Assembly (NCBI GenBank): GCA_016713725.1
Contig: JADJOO010000034.1
Location: 1 to 8,171, forward strand
Source: Pseudomonadota bacterium
GTDB taxonomy: Bacteria > Pseudomonadota > Gammaproteobacteria > Steroidobacterales > Steroidobacteraceae
Direction of reading: 5' to 3'
DNA: 8,171 nt
In this document: positions 1-5,611 of the stretch, piece after piece
Layout: every line of letters starts with the position of its first letter
Position numbering within the stretch: the stretch's first letter is position 1
Program-made: the position numbers and the translations under genes
Notes under the pieces: generated by a model
What the model was told of the DNA's origin: nothing
Seen by the model: the letters and a program-made list of their open reading frames with translations, nothing else
Databases searched by the model: none

Positions 1-569
1 GCGCGGGTCGCCAGGGCATGGAATTTCTCTGCAACCACCGTCTCGATCGGATACGCCCGCACACGCGGCGTCGGCGCATCGAGCAGCACCGGATAGTCGA
101 TCTCGATGGGACCGGGAGTGATCGCATCGCCGAAACCTACATCGACCTGGATCGGGATGCGGGCGCCGTCGATTATGGCCTGCGTGCGTATCCGCACGCC
201 ACCGTACTCAATGTCCTCGCGGATCGGCGCGGCTTCGAGTCCATCGACATCGAAGGCCACGCCGTCGTCGTCGACCGGCTGACGGCAGATCGCGCGAAAG
301 GTATCGCCAATCGCCTCGGGACTATTCTCGCCATAGCCGAGCAGATCCAGATCGCGCGTGGGCCGAAACGGCGCCTCAACCCACGTCACGAACAGCATCG
401 CGCCCCTTGAGGATAAATCGGTTGCGATGTCCGACTGGCTCAACGGATACAGCAACCTTTCAGTGCATAGCGCGTCAGCAGAATCTGAAATCGGTGCGCT
501 GTCGCGTGATCGCTGCAGCAGTCGGGCACGCACCGAGGCACCGACGTTCCTCAGGGGTTCACGTGCCAT
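1..569 (-). CDS. abiEii: AbiEii-type nucleotidyltransferase toxin, N-terminal part (cut by window edge)
   Basis: Toxin of a type IV AbiE toxin-antitoxin/abortive-infection pair; the family is a cytoplasmic nucleotidyltransferase. The ATG at 569-567 overlaps the abiEi stop (TGA at 561-559), the usual abiE arrangement. The frame is open to the window edge (about 190 codons; family usually near 300). Visible marks are GAMLFVTW, then RPTRDLDLLGYGE with the D-x-D metal-binding motif, and ETVVAEKFHALATR with the conserved AEKxHA element. Two stretches read out of frame against the family pattern. About 14 residues (near 462-504) should resemble TDFQILLTRYALE but read as APISDSADALCTE, which three single-base deletions would explain. 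About 10 residues (near 400-430) should resemble HRNRFILKG but read as IATDLSSRG, which one deletion and one insertion would explain. The frame is restored after each, so a full-length but probably damaged toxin could be made. The family call is firm; activity is doubtful. Confidence 0.82.
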   Translation of the reverse strand, partial: MAREPLRNVGASVRARLLQRSRDSAPISDSADALCTERLLYPLSQSDIATDLSSRGAMLFVTWVEAPFRPTRDLDLLGYGENSPEAIGDTFRAICRQPVDDDGVAFDVDGLEAAPIREDIEYGGVRIRTQAIIDGARIPIQVDVGFGDAITPGPIEIDYPVLLDAPTPRVRAYPIETVVAEKFHALATR

Positions 570-1177
570 TGGCTGTCGCTTCGACATAGGGTTTCATGGT
601 CGACCAGATGCGGGCCTTCGTACCGTATCGCCACAGTTGGTCACTCGTCGCCTTGCGCTGTCGCAGGCCCTCGCGCAGCCCTTCCATTGCCACGTCGATG
701 CCGACCTTGGCGCGATACCGGAAGCAGTCGACGATGGTCCGCGCCGGATCGGTGACCGCCACCTCGATACCTCGATGCGATGGCGCTCGACGCGCCTTCG
801 GTCAGCGCCGATCCCGTGAAGCGCACGAAGCGGATCGGCGGATAGTCGGACCCGCGGGCGCCGAGGGCGGTGCGCTCGATCGCCATCCAGACGCTCGACG
901 GCATCTGCAGGGTCAGCCCGTGGAACTGCAGCGCCGACACCAGGCAGATGACGCCCTTGGGCACGAGCGCCGCCGATTCGGCTAGCGCGCGGCGGGCATC
1001 GGCCGACCCATCGGCGAGCTGGTAGAGGCCCCGTGCCGGACGCACGACGATCCCTCCCGAACCAGACGCGAGCGTCTCCGGGCCGATGCCGTGGGCGGCA
1101 AAGTCCTTCAGCCGCATCATGGAGCGGGCGCCCAGCAGTTTGAGAGTCTGGGCGCGCTGGGTGCTGGTCGTCGCCAA
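559..1177 (-). pseudogene. abiEi: AbiEi-type antitoxin/transcriptional repressor, frameshifted
   Basis: Antitoxin and autorepressor of the AbiE pair; the family has an N-terminal winged-helix domain and a C-terminal antitoxin domain. I chose the TTG at 1177-1175: the residues after it (ATTSTQRAQTLKLLGARS) fit the family start, and AGAGGAA lies about 10 nt upstream. A longer in-frame start at 1264 would run through the promoter repeats. The first frame gives RLKDFAAHGIGPETLA, IVVRPARGLYQLADG, CLVSALQFHGL and RFTGSALTEG. Indels near 768-771 and 791-794 (net +1) then move the coding signal to another frame, which reads AVTDPARTIVDCFRYRAK and ends WSTMKPYVEATANGT at 559. Untreated translation stops at 641 after about 40 unrelated residues. 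The DNA-binding half is intact and the antitoxin half is lost unless this is a sequencing error. Confidence 0.85.
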
Positions 1178-1180
1178 TGT

Positions 1181-1223
1181 GAGGTTTCCTCTGCTAGGCG
1201 GGCAATATAGCAGAGGTTTCCTC
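1181..1223 (-). promoter_or_regulatory. abiE promoter with paired operator repeats
   Basis: GAGGTTTCCTC occurs exactly twice, at 1181-1191 and 1213-1223, 32 bp apart (about three helical turns). Each copy is nearly palindromic. The flanks extend them into an imperfect inverted pair: GAGGTTTCCTCTGCTA (1181-1196) against TAGCAGAGGTTTCCTC (1208-1223). A minus-strand -10-like TATATT (1209-1204) sits between them, and the abiEi ribosome-binding site overlaps the proximal copy. AbiEi proteins are known to repress their own operon by binding inverted repeats in the promoter, so these are the likely operators. No convincing -35 was seen. Confidence 0.65.
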
Positions 1224-1430
1224 ACATGCGGCACGCTTCTGATACCCTGGCAAACTGACCCCAATTTACCCCATCGTCGAATCCTGAAATATACAGGTTA
1301 TTGATTTTTAAGTGGAAAATACCAATACAAGCGCACACGCCCGTAGTGGTCGAAGATCTGCGGTGAAACCATCACGCGCGATTGGACAGCGACCGGCAGA
1401 GCAGTGGTGCGGACAACAACCTGAGAAAAC

Positions 1431-1799
1431 TCAGACCGACCGCAACAACGCGAAATCCGCGTCCGTCGTCTCGAGCTCGGCACCGTGCCGTCGTGCACAC
1501 GCCGCGATCAGGATGTCCGTCGCCGGCACCGATACACCCGACGACCGTGCGCGACGGGCTAGCGCATCGGCGGCCGCCCACACCTCATCGTCGATCGATA
1601 GCTCCGGCAGGACCGACTCGAAGTCGCGCAGGATCTTGCGATCGCGCTCCCCGGCTGCGCCGTTCCAGAGTTCCAGCCGCACCAACGGACACCAGCACGC
1701 CTCGCCGGCCGTGAGCGCACTCTCGACGCGCGCCCGCACCGCAGATCCCCGTTCGGACGGAGGAAGTGAATCCACGAGGAGCTGTCGACCAAGGATCAC
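1431..1799 (-). CDS. vapC: VapC-type PIN-domain ribonuclease toxin
   Basis: PIN-domain endoribonuclease toxin of a type II pair with the upstream VapB. GTG start 5 nt after the vapB stop; 122 aa, normal for the family. Three of the acidic sites are clear: Glu in LVRLELWNG, Asp in VPATDILIAACARRHG, and Asp in TTDADFALL. The N-terminus is odd. The open frame reads MILGRQLLVDSLPPSERG, while the overlapping TTG frame from 1792 reads VDSSSWIHFLRPNGD, the classic PIN first strand. A one-base insertion near 1785-1795 and a one-base deletion near 1741-1747 would reconcile the two, giving MIL-VDSSSWIHFLRPNGD-(x)-AVRARVE. The frame is therefore preserved but about 15 residues around the first catalytic Asp may be scrambled. 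Both frames happen to contain VDS. Confidence 0.85.
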   Translation of the reverse strand: MILGRQLLVDSLPPSERGSAVRARVESALTAGEACWCPLVRLELWNGAAGERDRKILRDFESVLPELSIDDEVWAAADALARRARSSGVSVPATDILIAACARRHGAELETTDADFALLRSV

Positions 1800-1804
1800 G
1801 CCGC

Positions 1805-2008
1805 TCAGCCTTGGCGCCGCAGCGCCTGAAGCTCCTCCGGGCTCATGAGCGAGTCCGCCTTGCCCGCGTGCTCGATCAACGCCGCCATCCGCCGGCGCCG
1901 GTTGAAGTCGGCGATCGCGGTGACAATGGCCTCACGCTTCGTGGTCGCCTGCGTGAACCGCATGACGTCCTTAAGCTCCTGGTCAGGAATATCAACCGTG
2001 GTCTTCAT
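1805..2008 (-). CDS. vapB: VapB-type antitoxin (ribbon-helix-helix)
   Basis: Antitoxin partner of the adjacent PIN toxin; 67 aa, intact. It begins MKTTVDIPDQELKD, the N-terminal beta strand of a MetJ/Arc-like ribbon-helix-helix fold. It continues with TKREAIVTAIADFNRRRRMA, the conserved helix of the short VapB family that pairs with PIN toxins. The tail MSPEELQALRRQG would bind the toxin. By family precedent it should neutralise VapC and repress the operon. ATG at 2008; no good Shine-Dalgarno sequence, but an AT-rich -10-like stretch (TATTAAAAT, minus strand, about 2026-2018) lies just upstream, so the leader would be very short. It is the only antitoxin here that looks undamaged. Confidence 0.88.
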   Translation of the reverse strand: MKTTVDIPDQELKDVMRFTQATTKREAIVTAIADFNRRRRMAALIEHAGKADSLMSPEELQALRRQG

Positions 2009-2017
2009 GCGTCCGAT

Positions 2018-2026
2018 TTTAATACA
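2018..2026 (-). promoter_or_regulatory. Possible -10 element of the vapBC operon
   Basis: The minus strand reads TGTATTAAAATCGG about 10-20 nt before the vapB ATG. This is an AT-rich -10-like stretch in otherwise GC-rich DNA. No clear -35 box or palindromic operator was recognised. Confidence 0.3.
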
Positions 2027-2149
2027 TTTGGATTCCTATGGGCCACACTCCAGAATCCCGCTAGAACCCCTGCTGGGACTCAGAAAGGCGGCCGACCAAG
2101 CTTGCGTCTTCTATTTGCCAGTGGCATAACAAGGGGCTATTTTTGGCTA

Positions 2150-2416
2150 TTGTCTTCTAAATGCGTCGATCATGCTGAAGTTCGCATAATATGTAAACAT
2201 TCGAACTCTTATCGCTATTTAGCTGCACTGCAACAATTCGCGAGTAGGCTCTTCAGCGCAGCCGGCCCCAATCCGGCACCGCAAAGTACTGGAGAGCACC
2301 CCATTCGATCCAATCATGCGTTTGCTTTGGCCATCGCGATCAGCTTGGCGGTCGGCGCCGTCCTGATGTTCGCCTCGCTGCATCATGCGGCGACCCACAT
2401 ACAGGCCACGATGTAG
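2150..2416 (+). CDS. Doubtful small membrane protein ORF
   Basis: The frame ending at the TAG 2414-2416 carries a convincing hydrophobic helix, HAFALAIAISLAVGAVLMFA, followed by SLHHAATHIQATM. It is preceded by a polar stretch (AAGPNPAPQSTGEHP). No ATG precedes it in this frame at a sensible distance. TTG at 2150 is an arbitrary start without a ribosome-binding site, and the same frame stays open much farther upstream, antisense to vapBC. It may be a small single-span protein, or the 3' remnant of a gene whose start has gone. I do not recognise the family. Confidence 0.25.
   Translation: MSSKCVDHAEVRIICKHSNSYRYLAALQQFASRLFSAAGPNPAPQSTGEHPIRSNHAFALAIAISLAVGAVLMFASLHHAATHIQATM
2179..2207. other. 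29-bp imperfect palindrome, possible recombination or binding site
   Basis: AGTTCGCAT (2179-2187) and ATTCGAACT (2199-2207) are inverted, matching at 8 of 9 positions, around an AT-rich 11-bp centre. Size and layout resemble a resolvase crossover site or a dimeric repressor operator. The left half (TTCGCATAA) recalls a XerC half-site, but the right half does not fit XerD. No recombinase gene is in the window. Confidence 0.3.
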
Positions 2417-2509
2417 CCGCGGACACCCGCCGATTCCGCGCGTGCGCCCGATGGTTTGATTGACCCCGGGTCCTGGCGACCCTAGCCGTTCAGTTAGCTT
2501 ATTGTTATT

Positions 2510-2545
2510 CAGCCCCTGGCCCTTCAGGACCGGGGCCTGTTTTCT
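2510..2545 (+). terminator. Probable Rho-independent terminator
   Basis: CAGCCCCTGG and CCGGGGCCTG pair with small bulges around a loop containing CCCTTCAGGA, followed by TTTTC. It would end plus-strand transcripts coming from the 2150-2416 region and shield the repeat array downstream. From here to 2686 (about 140 bp of GC-rich sequence) I see no gene and no other feature. Confidence 0.55.
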
Positions 2546-2686
2546 CTGCGAGAACGGAGATTCGCGCTTAGCGGCCGGTTGGCGCGCTGGGCTGCGACGG
2601 GACGCAGGCCGTATGGTGACGTGTACGCAGGTCGTCCCTAGCGGCTTTCGAGGAGGACCGACGCGTTTCCCGGGATCCGACTGCGC

Positions 2687-2830
2687 CTATAAATCGCGCC
2701 GCCGGTCTATAACATGGGCCGCTTCCGGGGGGCGCTCACTATAAAATTACCGCGCACGAACGCAGCGGCGTTATTTATAGTACAATAACACCAGCGGCTT
2801 TTTTTTATAGTTCAGCGGCGCTTTTTATAG
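2687..2830. repeat. Six-copy CTATAAA...GCCGCTG array with mirror symmetry
   Basis: Three copies in forward orientation start at 2687, 2707 and 2739 (CTATAAATCGCGCCGCCG; CTATAACATGGGCCGCTT; CTATAAAATTACCGCG). Three inverted copies end at 2780, 2810 and 2830, reading on the minus strand CTATAAATAACGCCGCTG, CTATAAAAAAAAGCCGCTG and CTATAAAAAGCGCCGCTG. The consensus is about CTATAAA-N3/4-GCCGCTG. Forward spacings of 20 and 32 bp mirror reverse spacings of 30 and 20 bp, so all pairs share a centre at 2758-2760. The last copy ends two bases before the likely original fic start. Such arrays serve as plasmid iterons, partition sites or multi-operator promoters; which applies here is unknown. No Rep or Par gene is visible. 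Confidence 0.7.
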
Positions 2831-2832
2831 GC

Positions 2833-4010
2833 ATTCCAGCGACACCTGTCGGCTACGGCTACCTGATCGAGCGCTTCGCGCTGCCCGCGCTGCCGCTGCC
2901 CGTGAAGCGCGGCATCTCCGAGGCCGTGCCCGCGCGCCGGTCGCGCGAGATCGGCGGCCAATCAATCGAAGAATTTGCGACATCCTACGCCCCCGAACCG
3001 ACCGTGCTCGGCCACCTCGGTTTCGCGCTGCGCTACGAGGGGTTGAACCTGGCCGTGCTGAGCCTGCTGTTTGCGAAGATCGGGCCCGATGCATTGCAAG
3101 TGGCTCTGCACGAACGACCCGTTTCGGTCACGACCCGCCGCCTCGCGTTTCTGTTCGAGTGGTTGACCGGCGAAGTGTCGACCTGCCCGTCGGCGCGCTC
3201 GAGAAGAAGCTTCGGTACGAGCCCGTGCTCGACGAAAACTTCAATACGGACTGACGGGCAAGGCGAACGCCCGGTTCGAGAAGTTCAAGATCATCGACAA
3301 CCTGCCAGGCACGTCCGCCTTTTGTCCGCTGGTGCGCAAGACGGACCACCTCGAGGCAATGATCCAGCGGAACCTGAAAGCGCGCACCCACGAGACGTCG
3401 GAAAATACGATCCACAGCTCGTGAAGCCGTGCCGCGGCGTTTCTGTATTCCGAAGGAGACGCACTCCTCGTTCGACATCGAGCGCGCCGCCGAGTGTGAT
3501 CCATGAGCAGCTCTCGAGCGCCGGGTTCACGCCGAAGGGGATCATCCTGCCGGTGTCCGCCGTGATGCTGGCGAACCTGGATCGTTACAAGGACGCGCTC
3601 GAGGCGTTCTCCCGCCCCGTCAATGCGCTCACCAGCTATGACCCGGCCGTGCCCACCGCACCGGCGACAGGGAACGAGGCAGCGTATTTTCGCTATTTCC
3701 GACGCCACCGAAGAGGCCTCGTTCCCGTACGAAGCGATCGAGCGAACCGTCGAGCACGATCTCGACGAGGAAATTTCCTACCTGCTCGGCTTCGACCGTG
3801 CGCGGCGGGCGCTGTCGGATATTGCGGACTGGCCCGCGCACAGCGTCGACCCTGTTCATCCGGGTCGTGCATCAAAAATGGCGACCGGCTTTCCGCCACC
3901 AAGCGGTCGTCGCATTTCGAGTGGTTGGACGAGGAAGTGACTCGTTTCCGAAGGCATCGTCACCCCGCAGTTTCGACCCTACGGTCGAGACCGGCGACAT
4001 CTTCACCTGA
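2833..4010 (+). pseudogene. Fic-family protein, catalytic core deleted and multiply frameshifted
   Basis: Remnant of a large Fic-family protein; intact members transfer AMP or similar groups to target proteins. The probable original start is at 2833, now ATT (an ATG there would fit PATPVGYGYLIERFALP); the first usable codon is GTG 2902. Recognisable blocks, in changing frames, are HLGFALRYEGLNLAVLSLLF, RRLAFLFEWLTGE, IIDNLPGTSAFCPLVRKT, KYDPQLVK, SSFDIER (like the inhibitory S-x-x-x-E motif), GFTPKGIILPVSAVM, YKDALEAFSRPV, FDATEEASFPYEAIERTVEH, GDRLSATKRSSHFEWLDEE and FDPTVETGDIFT with TGA at 4008-4010. Single-base deletions are inferred near 3175, 3244 and 3404, and insertions near 3427, 3451, 3700, 3851, 3875, 3950 and 3963. 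Between SFDIER (about 3480) and GFTPKG (about 3525) roughly 150 residues are missing, including HPFx(D/E)GNGR. It cannot be an active Fic enzyme. Confidence 0.82.
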
Positions 4011-4151
4011 GGCAAGGCGCGCCGCCGATCCGCCGGGTCGCTTCGCGCGCAGGCGCATTGCCCCAACGTTACCGGCCAGGCGTAGCCCAAGGAAATCTAC
4101 GGCGATACAGCCCCGATCAACACGCCAACCGAACGGCTAGCTGGCGACCAC

Positions 4152-4157
4152 AGGAGG
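4152..4157 (+). promoter_or_regulatory. Strong ribosome-binding site for the mgsA fragment
   Basis: A perfect AGGAGG five bases before the ATG at 4163 decides the start of the methylglyoxal synthase fragment. It also argues that the in-frame open sequence upstream (from 4058) is not part of the gene. Confidence 0.7.
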
Positions 4158-4162
4158 CGCGC

Positions 4163-4358
4163 ATGAATGCCGTGAAGATCCCAATGGGCCGCGACAAGAA
4201 GATCGCCTTGGTCGCGCACGACAACATGAAACGCGACCTGCTGAGGGGCCACGTTCAACCGCGACCTGCTGGCCCATCACGTGGTCTACACCACGGGTAC
4301 GACGGGCAGCATTCTTGAACGAGTTCCGCGGCGAGAGGCGGCTCGATCTCGTGATTGA
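4163..4358 (+). pseudogene. mgsA: Methylglyoxal synthase, 5' fragment with frameshift
   Basis: Intact MgsA converts dihydroxyacetone phosphate to methylglyoxal in a glycolytic bypass. The first frame reads RDKKIALVAHDNMKRDLL, the family N-terminus. After a two-base loss near 4243-4250 the next frame reads ATFNRDLLAHHVVYTTGTTGSILE, containing the phosphate-binding TGTTG motif. It then runs into unrelated residues and stops at 4358. The family is about 150 residues long; only about the first 50 are present. The GGDQQ segment and the IDVLIFFWDP segment, which carry the catalytic aspartates, are absent. From about 4315 another open frame (NEFRGERRLDLVIEGVIREAAS, TAG at 4384-4386) has unknown origin and could be the tail of a different gene joined by deletion. 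Confidence 0.7.
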
Positions 4359-4382
4359 AGGCGTGATCCGGGAAGCGGCGAG

Positions 4383-5149
4383 CTAGGCCGGGCGGCGCAG
4401 CGCGCCGGTCCGCGGCGCGCCGGTCCGCGGCGCGCTCGTCGCGACGGCGTGCATCGGGCCGTCCGCCAGCGCGTGACGCTCATGAAACCGATGCAGCGCG
4501 AGCAACACGGGCGGACGCAGGGCCGCCAGCTTCGACTGGTACTCCTGGTGGAGCCTCGCCATGTCGCGCTGATACTGGGCCTGCTCCTCCGCGATCCGCT
4601 CCAGCGAGGTGTTGTGATTGCGTGAGAAGCGATTGAGGCAGGACTTGACCTGCTCAGGGGTCTCGGACCAAACCGCCGTAGATGCCGATCAGATGTTCCT
4701 TCCTGGCGCGTGCATCCCACTCGTGTGGGGCCCGTGTCGCCTCCTGAGCTGTCGGTTGGGCGTCTTCGAGGTGGCGCGTCGTCTCGCGGATCGCGGCGAC
4801 CACCTCCTCGATGTGCATATCCTTGGAGAGAGCACGAAGCGCGCCGACCATCTCGGCGGCACGCAGCGCCTGCTCGTCGATCGTCGCGCTGTAGAAGAGG
4901 ACCGGGATGCTGTGCAAGCGGCGCAGCGTCTCCGCAAGACGCAGGCCCGAGGTACCACCCGGCAGATCGAAATCGAGCACGGCAAGCGCCGGCGGGCAGC
5001 GCTTCGGTCTGCTCGATCGCTTCCAGCGCCGAATGAGTTAGCACGAGCTCAAAGCCAGCATCCTCGAGCTGGACCTGCAGCGGTGCGAGCAGCGACGGCT
5101 GCGGATCGACCACCAGAATTCTCGTCCGCGCCACTGTGTCCGTCGTCAT
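4383..5149 (-). pseudogene. Response-regulator-like protein with coiled-coil tail, two frameshifts
   Basis: Joining three frames gives about 255 residues. The start is ATG 5149. Residues 1-53 (RILVVDPQPSLLAPLQVQLE) are in the first frame. A one-base insertion near 4987-4993 moves to VLDFDLPGGTSGLRLAETLR...IPVLFYSATIDE...ALSKDMHIEEVVAAIRE. A one-base loss near 4675 moves to SETPEQVKSCLNRFSRNHN and a charged, heptad-like stretch (LERIAEEQAQYQRDMARLHQ) ending in APRTGAPRTGALRRPA. The receiver fold is clear: phosphoacceptor Asp near 59, Ser near 87, Lys near 109. The usual acidic pair after the first strand is Asp-Pro (15-16), losing one metal ligand. No DNA-binding domain or histidine kinase is visible. 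Intact, it may have been a single-receiver signalling protein with a helical partner-binding tail. Its stop overlaps the TAG of the convergent fragment (shared CTAG). Confidence 0.68.
4401..4435. repeat. 15-bp tandem repeat in the 3' end of the response-regulator gene
   Basis: CGCGCCGGTCCGCGG at 4401-4415 is repeated exactly at 4416-4430 and then partially (CGCGC). On the minus strand in the tail frame it encodes a five-residue duplication (APRTG twice). The length, a multiple of three, keeps the frame. Confidence 0.8.
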
Positions 5150-5245
5150 CGCTCTTACCCCCTCGTTCCCCCCCAGGCCGCTGCGGCTCCGGTTTGACGT
5201 ACCCATGCTTAACGACATTTCTGTTGCGTATGCCTTTTTTGGGCA

Positions 5246-5260
5246 GGTTTACGCTAAACC
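5246..5260. promoter_or_regulatory. Perfect 6-bp-arm palindrome, possible operator
   Basis: GGTTTA CGC TAAACC spans the 3' end of the small minus-strand ORF and lies about 100 bp upstream of the response-regulator start. There is no T tract on either strand, so it is unlikely to be a terminator. An operator or a chance palindrome both remain possible. Confidence 0.3.
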
Positions 5261-5523
5261 CGATTCAGTACAAAAATGCGCGGCCGACGCGTGGCCGAAA
5301 ACGGCTGCCCCATCGCGCTGTCGGCGTCCGTTCGAGAGCGGCTGCCTGTGATCGCCTCCCGCTCACGGTGCGCTGCCGCAAGTGCGGCGAGTCGGGGCAG
5401 CGTCAGGTCCGGCCACCCTCCCCGCTCGCGGCAGTTTCCGGCTGGGTCCCGCCGCCCGTAGTAGTCCTCAAGCAAGTGCAGGAAGATCGTGCCTAGGCGC
5501 GCAAGCAGCGTGGGTGTGTCCAT
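5254..5523 (-). CDS. Small protein of unknown function
   Basis: Eighty-nine residues from ATG 5523; the frame could start at 5538, but MDTPTLLARLGTIFLHLLEDYYG looks like a natural N-terminus. An N-terminal amphipathic helix (LLARLGTIFLHLLEDYYG) is followed by GGWPDLTLPRLAALAAAHRERE. Codon third positions are strongly G/C in that part, which supports real coding. The last 30 residues (SRTDADSAMGQPFSATRRPR) look less structured. It lies directly downstream of a minus-strand terminator, so it needs its own promoter. No clear ribosome-binding site and no family recognised. Confidence 0.45.
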   Translation of the reverse strand: MDTPTLLARLGTIFLHLLEDYYGRRDPAGNCRERGGWPDLTLPRLAALAAAHREREAITGSRSRTDADSAMGQPFSATRRPRIFVLNRV

Positions 5524-5579
5524 GCCCAAACGATGCACGACGCCCTGGCGGCGGTCCTGTCGAATATCTGCCGTGTTTG

Positions 5580-5611
5580 CCCAGAAACAGAAACCCCGCC
5601 GAAGCGGGGTC
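5580..5611 (-). terminator. Rho-independent terminator, minus strand
   Basis: A perfect 7-bp stem, ACCCCGC (5593-5599) with GCGGGGT (5604-5610), has a four-base loop (read on the minus strand as TTCG). It is followed on the minus strand by TTTCTGTTTCTGG. The tail is T-rich only on the minus strand, so it ends the transcript of the gene at 5684-6326 and insulates the small ORF at 5254-5523. Confidence 0.7.

Noticed and set aside
1256..1272. Possible IS end (TGACCCCAATTTACCCC)
   Set aside because: A second TGACCCC occurs near 2461, but nothing beyond seven bases matches and no transposase remnant lies between.
1283..1297. LexA-type box (CCTGAAATATACAGG)
   Set aside because: The CTG...CAG spacing is 7 rather than 10 bases, and no SOS gene follows.
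1766..2149. N-terminal part of a long plus-strand ORF over vapBC
   Set aside because: Antisense shadow of vapB and the vapC start in GC-rich DNA. Only the far 3' end has independent protein-like character.
2181..2207. Chromosomal dif site
   Set aside because: Only the left half resembles a XerC half-site; the right half is not XerD-like.
2687..2830. CRISPR array
   Set aside because: The repeats are short and degenerate, switch orientation in the middle, and lack uniform spacers.
2902..4140. Single 412-residue plus-strand protein
   Set aside because: The frame is open, but family signal jumps between three frames. Long parts (Arg/Ser/Pro-rich) are off-frame translation of a broken Fic gene, which ends at 4010.
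4286..5218. Single 310-residue minus-strand protein
   Set aside because: Only the first 50 or so residues after ATG 5149 match a receiver. The rest is Arg-rich off-frame sequence, and the receiver continues in another frame.
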